Below, in pieces: positions 50,501 through 59,275 of a stretch of DNA of 64,000 nt. Location of the stretch: contig OZ234496.1 of the NCBI GenBank assembly GCA_965153455.1, positions 7,325,207 through 7,389,206 of the forward strand, given 5' to 3'. A program made the translations under genes and the position numbers. This DNA is from Sphagnum compactum (lineage: Eukaryota; Bryophyta; Sphagnopsida; Sphagnales). How positions within the stretch are numbered: position 1 is the first letter of the stretch; each line of letters opens with the position of its first letter. Below the pieces are notes generated by a model. It did no database searches. It worked only from the letters and a program-made list of their open reading frames with translations, and was not told the origin of the DNA.

Positions 50501-50699
50501 GCACTAATAGTCAATTCCATCATCCCCACTAATATAACCATAGAATATTAGATGGTATAATGTAAAAGAATATTAACAACTGCACCAATCATTGTTGTTG
50601 GCCAATTGAAAAATAATAATTTTATTGTACACGCCCAATTGGAGGGCACTGTATTATGCCTATTTTTACAAGCATAATGGCAATCTCACATGTTTTTAT

Positions 50700-50960
50700 C
50701 AGTACAATTTATAAAATTGTAGGGTATTAGCCATTTTATTGTTGTGGGTGGAGATGTTTCAATGAACAGGAACCTACAATGGAAGTAGGTAGGAAGGTTG
50801 TTTGTGATTGATTGGTAAAACATTGGGGATAATCTATAAAAAAATCCAAACACAAACTACTTTTCATCACATTAGAAAATCAATAAAACCTTTTACTTTA
50901 TTATGGAAACCAAAAATTGTTCTTAAAACCTTAGGACCAGGGCTGTTTTATTAGGACTAG
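50700..50960. repeat. Fragment of copy B/E type
   Basis: TTAGCCATTTTATTGTTGTG and GTGGAGATGTTTCAATGAAC, followed by CTACAATGGAAGTAGGTAGG, match copy B at 38,190-38,260. A shorter relative of the same piece occurs at about 54,990-55,080 (AGGTAGGTTGTTTGTGAACC). Confidence 0.65.
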
Positions 50961-51089
50961 GGCTTTACTGAAATAAGGGACATGTCAAAGGAGAATAATC
51001 AAATGTTGAATTGCCTTTTTTCATTTTGCTATTGTGCCAATTGGACATTTCCTATTTGCCAAGTCTCAATAATTAAAATATCTATTCAT

Positions 51090-51790
51090 TTACATAATGT
51101 ACCTATCTACCTCCATGCTTGCTTACCCACCTACCTAAGTTATCAATATATCTACCCACCAAATCTATTTAACTATTTAGTTACCTACCCACATACCTAT
51201 TGTACCTACCTAACATTTTAGGTAGTATTTGGTAACACTAGAAGAAAAATTATGCTTTGCGATTGAAAAATGTCATTTGCAACTAAAAATTATAATTATT
51301 TTTCCAATATAAACAACATTTTTTAGTTACAAAACTGATTGCAAACAACAAATTTTTTTTAATGTAACCAAAATAGGTGTGTGGGTAGATTAGGTAAGTA
51401 GGCACACTAAGTGTTGGGTAGGTAGGTTAGTAATTAAGGTAGAAAAACAAACAATTATGTAGGTATTTTAAAGAAGTAGGTATACTAGGTAGGTGGGTAT
51501 GTATTTAAATAACTAAGTAACCTTGGTGAGTGGGTGGGCTAGTAACTTCAATAGGTGGGTATGTAGGCATGCATGTAGTTTAAATAACTAAGTAGCTTTG
51601 GTGGGTAGGTATATCGGCAATTCAGGTAAATGGGTAAGAAGCCTAGAACATGTAGGCATCTAGATAATTACATTAGGTAGGTGGGTACATAAGTTAGTAA
51701 GTTAGTAACCTAAATAAGTAGGTAGGTAGCTTATGTAGATAACTAGTTAGGTCATTACATTAGGTAGGAAGGTAGGTCAATAATTCAAGC
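51090..51790. repeat. Degenerate CCTA / TAGG array in opposite orientations
   Basis: The left part (51,095-51,225) is rich in CCTACC-type words and the right part (51,370-51,780) in GGTAGG-type words, so the two can pair as a long imperfect hairpin. Between them lies a CACTA-type transposon end at 51,236. Confidence 0.7.
51236..51300. mobile_element. CACTA-type transposon terminus
   Basis: CACTAGAAGAAAAATTATGC followed by TTTGCGATTG and TTTGCAACTAAAAAT resembles the left end of the element at 56,212 (CACTAAAAGAAAAACATG, later TTTTGCAACTAAATTTTAG). No matching right end was located, so this may be a truncated copy. Confidence 0.5.
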
Positions 51791-52149
51791 ACCTTGCCAT
51801 CATCCCACATCCCCACGCCAACAAAAAAAAACATAAACAAAAGCATTTGGGCAATAAAGGAATAAAACTTTAAGCATTAGGTAACCAACAAAAACTCAGT
51901 TTTGGGCAATTTTACGAATATTTGGGCAATTTTTTCTTTCTATAAGCGCATTCAAATGTTTTTATAAAGGGATTGGCACAAACACTACTACCAAAGTGAG
52001 GTGCAATTTACTAGCTTAAATCACTATGGGACCTTAAAAGTGAAATAACTTCATTGCATTTTACTAATTTCACAATGGTGAAAGTTATTTCACTACAATA
52101 TCATTATATAGACATCATGTTTCATTACTAGTTAACATAATTCACTATT

Positions 52150-53340
52150 ACAATTTACTATAGTAAATAGGTTTATTTTTATATTTTTAAAAATATTATA
52201 TCTATGTTACTATATGATATACCCTATATTATTTTAAGTTACTTTAGTTATGTTAACTTATATTTTATGTTATTATAGGCTATTATAAATTATTGTACCC
52301 TAAATTATTATATGTTATTCTACCTTAAGGTATTTTAACTAGTTTATTATAAGATTTTAAGTTATTTTTTATTAAATTATTTAACTAACTTTAGGTTATA
52401 TCTTAGGTTATTTTATTTTAAATTAATATATGTTATTTCAAGTTATACTTTAAATTATTCAAGGTCATTCTACTTTATGTTATTATAAATTATTTAATCC
52501 TAAGTATAACAACTTATATTTTAAAACAAAATATAATGACCTAAGGTAAAAATAACTTAAAATATAAAATAATAACCTAAGAAAAATAATTTTAAATACC
52601 CTACAATATAATAACCACCAATAGTTTATGATATTATAACATAGAATATTAAACAATAATTTATAATACAATAATCATCAATAACCATTAATATAATAAC
52701 CATTAATAAGCACCAATATCCACCAATGGAATAACCACCAATAACCATTAATAATCATCAATATCCACCAATAAAATATCCATTAATAACCATTAATAGA
52801 ATAGCCATTAATAATCATTAATAGAATAACCAACAATAGTCATTTATAAAATAACAATCAATAACCATTAATAGAATAGCCACCAATAGCCATTAATAGA
52901 ATAACCACCAATAGAATAATCGCCAATAGAATAATCACCAATAGTCACCAATAGAATAACCACCAATACCCATATATTAGAATTGCTTAGGATTGCCAAA
53001 AATAAACTAAGGCGAAATAATTTATAATAGATTAAATTAATTTAAGATGAAATAATTTATAATAACTTAGAATTGCCAATAGTAACATAAGGTGAAATAA
53101 CCTTCAATAACCAAAAGTAACTTATAATAGCTACAAGTAGTCTAAACTGAAATAATTTACAATAGCCAAAAAAACTTACAATAGCTGAAAATAACCTATG
53201 GTGAAATAAACTAAAATAACCCAAAAAAATCGAGAATGGCCATAAATAATCGTAAATAATGTAGGGTGAAATAATTTAAATTAATGAAAAATAGTCATAT
53301 AATAATTGAAAGTAGCTTAACATAGGTAGTATTATTATAT
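52150..53340. repeat. Degenerate TTATTTTAAG / ATAACCACCAATAG array
   Basis: The left third (52,190-52,500) repeats TTATTTTAAGTTA-like words. From 52,510 the complementary kind of word (AATAACCTAAG, then ATAACCATTAATAGA and ATAACCACCAATAGA) is repeated many times up to about 52,970, becoming sparser to 53,340. The unit of the central part is about 15 bp and imperfect. Confidence 0.75.
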
Positions 53341-53621
53341 TAACAAAAAATTATCCATTTATTATTATTTTTTTCAAAAGAATGGTCATTGAAATGTTAT
53401 TGAATAATGATATTCAACTTTTTTTTTCCAAATGATTTTAAACTTTCAAAAGGAAATAAATGTAATTATGTACATTACTAAAAAAATTTAAAAAGTAAAT
53501 TCAAATCATTTCATTTGAACAAAATCTCAATAAGATATGAATTTTCAAAGTTTACGTTTTTATAATGTTTAAAATGAAATATTTGATAAATAGAATGTAA
53601 TATGACATTTTATCACAACAA

Positions 53622-53710
53622 ATGGGATGGCTTGATGGTAAGGGTGTTTGCCTCCATTCCAAAGGTCAAGAGATCAAACCTCATGGGTGACGTTGTGTGT
53701 GGTCAACAAT
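53622..53710 (+). mobile_element. tRNA-derived SINE-like head
   Basis: GGATGGCTTGATGGTAAGGG resembles a polymerase III A box, and about 35 bp later GAGATCAAACCTC resembles a B box. The layout (pyrimidine-rich middle, then TCATGGGTGA) is like plant tRNA-derived SINEs. It cannot fold as an intact tRNA. Ends and target duplication are not clear. Confidence 0.4.
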
Positions 53711-54239
53711 GGTATGTTAATCAAATATTTTCCTATTGAATTCTTTAAAAAAATGTTTAGGTTGATTACGTGGCCTACCTACCTACTTAGGTTAGGTTTT
53801 TAACCTAACGTAGGTACTGACACGTGTCAATAAATAATAGGATTTAAAAATCATAAAATTATCAATAATATTATATATTAAATAATTAAAATTTAATTGA
53901 TTTCCATACTGGTTAGTTAATTAACTAACAAGTGAATGGTTTAGTAAATTTGTATTTCATTTGAGAGTAACTTTGTTTCACTAGGTACTAATGAAACGAG
54001 TCATTGTCCGTAGTAATTGGTTCTTGTTCACTAGGGGGTTAAATAATTTCACTAGGTAAAAATGTTCAAATTCACTCAAAATCTAGTGAAACCCAAAGTG
54101 AATTAGGACGCATTTCCTAGTAGTGAAAATATGTGCCCTAAATTGCATAAACTTGAAATGGTTTTTGGATAGAATTTGGTGTATTTAAGATTTTTTATGC
54201 AAATGCATTTGTGTGATCTTTTGCAATGGACAAATTTTT

Positions 54240-54745
54240 GGGTGTTTGAATTTTTTTAGGTGAGAATGACAAAATCAAGGATGCTTATTTTTTTTTGGGA
54301 TTTGGCCATAGCTAGAATCAAAAGGTGGCTACAAAAAAAATGCTACAAGTTTTTTTATGGGATTTAACAATGGTTAGAAGAAATGAAAAGGCTACAAGTT
54401 TTTTTCTTGGAATTTGGTGATGGCCAAAAGAAGAAAAAAAATAAACTTTTTTTTTGTGAGATTTGAACTAAAAAAATAGAAGAAAAGGCTCCAAGTATCT
54501 TTTCGTGGGATTCTACAATGGCCAAAAGAAGAAAAGAAGAGGTTGGAACTTTTTTTCATGGGATTCAATGATGACTAAAAAATGAGAAGAAAAGGCTGTA
54601 AATTTTTTATTTTTAGGATTTGGCAATGTCCAAAGGAAGAGAAGGAAAGGTTGCAAAAAAAAATTGTGGGATTCAACAATGGCCAAAAGAAAAGAAGAAA
54701 AGATTGCAAGTTTTTTTTCATGAATTTTGGCCATGGTAGATTGGC
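54240..54745. repeat. 54-bp tandem array, about nine units
   Basis: A unit of the type GGGATTCAACAATGGCCAAA, then AGAAGAAAAG and a T-run, recurs with starts near 54,297, 54,358, 54,408, 54,458, 54,505, 54,559, 54,613, 54,667 and 54,720. The last four spacings are 54 bp and earlier ones vary from 46 to 62. Open frames through it on both strands are by-products of the repeat. Confidence 0.85.
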
Positions 54746-55257
54746 ATGTGCAAAAAAAATCCTAATGATTTTGCTTAGTGTGACTAAAAGGCCAATTGTC
54801 ACATGGCTATTAGTGGTGGTCTTGTTCAAATGGCAAATTTCATGGCGAAGTTCAATAAAGGGTTCTAGATACTAACATTGTAATGTGTGTTTGCAAGGTA
54901 ATTGATGGAGATGCCTTACTTGTATGTTGGTCACAATTTCAAGCCCAATGTTTCTTTTGTACATAATCTTACCATGTCATAAAATTTATAATGGACATGT
55001 CATTCTTTGTCTAAAGGTGGAAATGCTTGAATGACTACAAAATACAGAACGGTAGGTAGGTTGTTTGTGAACCTACTAAACATTTCAATCTAGGTAAAGG
55101 TAAACAATTGTCATTTACCCTATTTACAAGGTAAATGTATAAACAAATATGTACCCTTTATTGAAAATTTATCATGTAGGTTTACAATGTCGTTGTATTC
55201 AAGTAATGGACACAGAATCTTAATATATAAATTCAGTAAGTCTCTGTGTCTGTGACG

Positions 55258-55360
55258 GAGGTTTTGGGGGGTGGGGGACGGATGTCACCCGGTGAAGCAG
55301 CGGGTGACAGGGACAGAGGTTTTGGGGGGTGGGTGGAGGGAGGGGGGGGGAGAGGAAGGG
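55258..55360. repeat. 58-bp duplication with G-runs (G-quadruplex potential)
   Basis: GAGGTTTTGGGGGGTGGG occurs at 55,258 and again at 55,316. The second copy continues into TGGAGGGAGGGGGGGGG. Several G-runs of three or more lie within short distance on the plus strand. Confidence 0.85.
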
Positions 55361-55490
55361 GATTTTTTTGGCCAGTTGTGTTTGGTGCGGAGACTGGACT
55401 GTCCACTATTCAATTTCCACTTGGATAGTAGATAGTCACCTTTTCCATGCATGTTTTGTCAAATGTTGTCCTCCTTTCACCCCATTTAAG

Positions 55491-55660
55491 CCGGATGACG
55501 GGATGGATGAAATGTCCATCCGGTAATAGACGGATGACGGGATGCATGAAATGTCCGTCCGGCTTAATTAGACGAATGACGGGATGGATGAAATGTCCGT
55601 TTGGTAATAGACGGATGATGAGATGCATGAAATGTCCGTCCGGCTTAAATGGATGAAATG
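55491..55660. repeat. Tandem repeat of alternating 39- and 42-bp units (81-bp higher-order unit)
   Basis: GGATGACGGGATG-type starts lie at 55,493, 55,532, 55,574 and 55,613 (spacings 39, 42, 39). Alternate units end in GGTAATAGAC or GGCTTAATTAG. Each unit has inverted ends, such as CCGGATGAC and GTCCATCCGG, so it can fold. The array is GC-richer than its surroundings. Confidence 0.9.
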
Positions 55661-55699
55661 TCTGGAATCCCTCCAGCACGGGGGGGAGCTCGACGAGTG

Positions 55700-56211
55700 C
55701 ATTATGCACCAGGTACACACTAGTTATTAATAGTTAACTTAATTTTATCACTAACATCACACATTTTCATTAAATGCAATATGAAAAGACTATTGGACCT
55801 TAAACCTTAAATTTAAAAAAACCCCAACATGGCTATTCCTTTTTTTAATCATTTTTGCAAGAAAAAAAAGTTTCCAAATTAGCTTCAAAGTTTTTAGTTT
55901 TTTCAACACAAAGTTGAATGCACAATCATTCACATGGGAAGTCATGCACAAATGCTTACAAAAGAAGAATGAAAACTCCAACCTCAACCCTCCTTCAACA
56001 ACTCCACCCCCTCCCCCCGTCTTCAAAAAATAAAACCTTGCCATTACCCAATTGTGATGTGAATGACTTTGAACACAATTGGTTATCCAAATCATAATGA
56101 AAGAAAAGAAACTCAAATTATTTTAAAAATATGAAACTAAGTTAAATAACCATGTATTACATTTCCTCTTCCTTGTCCTCTTACCCTCATGATTGTCTTA
56201 CTCTGGTTGTG
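55700..56211. other. Unassigned stretch before the large CACTA element
   Basis: No gene is recognised. The minus-strand open frame at 55,790-56,116 is rich in Phe, Lys and Gly-Gly and has no known domain. Confidence 0.4.
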
Positions 56212-56624
56212 CACTAAAAGAAAAACATGTATTTTCGATTAGTTTTTGCAACTAAATTTTAGTCGCAAGAGACATTTTGCAACTAAAATCCCTTTAGTCG
56301 CCTAAGACAAGTCGCATGTGATAAACTAGTCGCAAATGACAAAGGGTATTGTATGAAAGAAAAAGTCAATAAATACATTTCATCCTTTGACTCCATTGTA
56401 TACGTATTGTCACATGCGACTAAAATGTAACTATTTTGGTCACAATTGAGAGCAAATGACGTGCTGCCACGTGTCTTAATATTTGATTATTTAAAATATT
56501 ATAATTATTATTATTTTGAAATAATTTAGGACATTCAATTCAAATACTTGGATGATCTTATATTATGACACGTGGCCCAATGTAAATATGCCACATGGCA
56601 TTAAAAAAATTTAAAAAATTAATA

Positions 56625-56870
56625 TTAGGTTGGTAGGTACCTAGGCATGTACATAAATAGGTGCCTACAAACTTAGGCTACATACCAACCTACCTACTTA
56701 AGTTTTTAAATAAGTAGGTAGGCTTTATGTTCCTAGGTTAAATACCTACTCATATAGGTAGGTACTTAAATAGGTAGGTACATAGGTCAACCTAGGTGGG
56801 TAGGTCAAACTAGGTACCTACCTAGCTAGGTAGATAAGTAGGTTGGGAAGATAAGTATTTTAAAAATGTG
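56625..56870. repeat. TAGG/CCTA palindromic array
   Basis: GGTAGGTACCTAGG-type words in both orientations alternate over about 245 bp (for example ACCAACCTACCTACTTAAG followed by AAATAAGTAGGTAGG). This gives many possible hairpins. It is the same word family as at 51,090-51,790 and 53,775-53,815. Confidence 0.8.
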
Positions 56871-57999
56871 CATAATTTGTTTTTTTGTTTTGGGTTGAGC
56901 TTTTTGAATAGCTCATCCCATGTGCACAAATTTCTTAATGTGAAATTGGATGACCACACCCCTTTGTTTATATAGTGTTCAAAATAGGAATCAACAACAA
57001 ATAATATGGGATAAGTTTTGAACTTACAACTTCCTCACGAATTAAGTTGTAATTCTAAAACTTTCTTCATGCCTTACTTTCTTAGTTTTTAGATTTCTAA
57101 ATAATTCAAGTACTAGATAACTAGATAATCATTTAATTAATAATGATTAAATTTACATATATTTAAATTATAAATTATACACTACAAATATTCAATATTC
57201 AATATCAATTACTTAAATAAGTAATAATTTCTTAATATTTAACAAACTAGCTATCTAGTTACTCACAAGTTATTAATACATAACTCATAAATAGTTAAAT
57301 AATTAAAATATTTTAGAATATTTTATTAATTTTTAAATTTGATCAAATTATATATAATATAATTAATGTAAAAATATTTTAAATATTTATGTTCAAATTA
57401 TAAGTAATGAATTAACAATTGCTATTAGAAAGTAATGAACTTTTGAAAAATTATTATTCAACTAATTAGATTAATTATTTTATAATTACATTTACTGCTG
57501 TAAAAAAAATTATAGGTCAAGTAATTTTTTTCTCTTTGTAATTGTTAACTATAAATACAATAATTTGTCAAACATAACATTAATTTTCATAATTACTGTT
57601 AAATTCCTATGAAATATTTATCATAGATGATTAATCACAGAATTAAAAAAATAAAAAATATTCAATAACTCTTGAAATTAAAATCAATAAAATAATATTT
57701 TAACTACACTGTAATTTTTCTAAATTTTTAATTCAGGCTTGAAGTTATAAATTACAGAATGTTAATAAGTATGTTCAATTAGAAAATAATTATGCACATA
57801 CTAATTAATTCTTATCTGAAATAATTACAATGATTTTAAACTAATGTCACATTAATTTTATTTATTTATTTATTTTAATATAGAATATAAATTATATAAC
57901 ATACAAATATATATTATAAAAATCATTATTTAGTGTAACTTAGATTTAATAAACATAATCATTTATAATTATTTAAGTGATTTATTATGGATAACACTA

Positions 58000-58905
58000 G
58001 TAGAAAAAACCTTTAAAACTCAATCAATAATTTTTTGAATTAAAATATAAATTTAAGATTCCAACATAATAATTCAGAATTCAAATATCAATTTTTAGAT
58101 CAAATAATTTTTTTGAAGTTAAATAACAAATTTCAGAATTGGAATTTCAATTTTCAGAATCAAATTATAATATTCAAGATTGAAATGTCCATTTTAAGAC
58201 TCAATTAAAAAATTTCTGAATTGAAATATTAATTTCGAAAATGCAAAATAATAATTTGGAATTCAAATTCCAACTTTCAAGTCAAATAATTTCTGAAAAT
58301 TGAAATTTTCAACTTCAGAATTCAAATATCAAATTTCAAGTCCAAATAAAAATATTTTAAATCAAAATGTCAATTTTTGGACTCAATAAAGTTTTTTCAA
58401 TTGAAATACTAATTTTTAGATTTGAAAATAATAATTTAGAATTCAATATCAAGTTTTAGATCAAATAAAGTTTTTGAATTTAAATGACAATTTCCAGAAT
58501 TGAAATTTCAATTTTCAGATTCAAATAACAATATTCAAAATTAAAATGTCCATTTTTTGATTCAATTAATAAATTTTCAGACTTGAAGTATTAATTTTGA
58601 GAATCCAAAATAATAATTTGGAATGGAAATTTCAGTTTCAAATCAAATAATTATTTAAATTTTAAATTCATAATTTGTAGAGTCGAAATATAAATTATCA
58701 TATTCATATAAAAACATTCAAAATTAAAATGTTCATTTTTATAATCAATTAATAATTTTCTGAATTGAAATATTAATTTTTGGATTCAAAAATATTAATT
58801 TAGAATTCAAATATAAATTTTTAGATCAAATAAGCCTTTTTTAATTTAAATTGAAAATATCATATTCAAATCAAAAATTTGAAATTCAAATAATGTTTTA
58901 AACAA
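58000..58905. repeat. Satellite-like tandem array, unit about 181 bp, five units
   Basis: An anchor of the type TTGAAATATTAATTT starts near 58,040 (as TTAAAATATAAATTT), 58,221, 58,401, 58,583 and 58,765, giving spacings of 181, 180, 182 and 182 bp. Each unit also has an AATAATTTAGAATTCAA-like block and a TTTCAATTTTCAGA-like block in the same order, and ends with an AAAATGTCCATTTT-like block. Units contain shorter AATT-rich sub-repeats of roughly 30 bp. There is no coding potential. Confidence 0.85.
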
Positions 58906-58938
58906 TTGAAATGATATGAACAATATACATACGTATGC

Positions 58939-58942
<4 letters not shown>

Positions 58943-58972
<30 letters not shown>
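58943..58972. repeat. (TA)15 microsatellite
   Basis: Fifteen uninterrupted TA units, just after the 181-bp array. Confidence 0.98.
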
Positions 58973-58977
<5 letters not shown>

Positions 58978-59275
58978 AGTACATACATTAAAATACACCC
59001 TTTTGTCATTGTAGAATACCTTTAGGATGCAACTAATTTGGTGACTATTGCGACTAATGGGACATATCAACCTATTACTGGATGAAAATAAATGTAAAAT
59101 TGATCCAACCAATAGGATGAAATTTTCTAATGGTTGCATCATAATTGTGAAAATGACCACAATAGTTGAAATATGGTCTTGTAGTTGCAAATGTTCCCAA
59201 ATCTAGTCGCAAACGACTACAAGTCGCATGTAGTCGTAAATGGGGTGGTTACATTTTGGTTGATTTTTACTAGTG

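Larger units (their letters stand above)
51983..54125. mobile_element. CACTA-type DNA transposon, non-autonomous, 2,143 bp
   Basis: It begins CACTACTACCAAAGTGAGG and ends in the reverse complement of CACTACTAGGAAATGCGTCC. It is flanked by an exact 3-bp target duplication AAA (51,980-51,982 and 54,126-54,128), as expected for En/Spm-CACTA elements. Subterminal regions carry repeated TTTCACTA motifs in both orientations (52,090 on the left; 53,976, 54,038 and 54,080 on the right). No transposase frame is present. The interior consists of a degenerate array (52,150-53,340), a tRNA-like SINE head (53,622-53,700) and a CCTA/TAGG hairpin followed by the perfect palindrome TGACACGTGTCA (53,818-53,829). 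Confidence 0.85.
56212..59275. mobile_element. CACTA-like DNA transposon, non-autonomous, about 3.06 kb
   Basis: The left end is CACTAAAAGAAAAACATG, and the right end, reverse-complemented, is CACTAGTAAAAATCAACC. Both subterminal regions carry the same motif in several orientations: AGTCGCAAATGAC and AAGTCGCATGTG on the left (56,270-56,345), AGTCGCAAACGAC and AAGTCGCATGTAG on the right (59,201-59,240). This supports pairing of the two ends. The 3-bp flanks (GTG and TGT) do not match, so no clean target duplication is seen. There is no transposase. The interior holds an inverted pair GCCACGTGTC / GACACGTGGC (56,466 and 56,567), a TAGG palindromic array (56,625-56,870), a very AT-rich stretch, the 181-bp array and a (TA)15 tract. 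Confidence 0.7.

Noticed and set aside
51090-51790. TAGG/CCTA words as an interstitial telomere
   Set aside because: The words are irregular GGTAGG/TAGGTA types in both orientations, not runs of the plant telomere unit TTTAGGG.
53622-53710. A functional tRNA gene
   Set aside because: Box-like motifs are present, but the arms cannot pair as a cloverleaf and there is no discriminator end. A SINE-like head is the better reading.
58000-58905. Regular spacing that could suggest a CRISPR array
   Set aside because: The whole unit of about 181 bp repeats, with no unique spacers between short identical repeats, and the context is plant nuclear DNA. It is a satellite-like tandem array.
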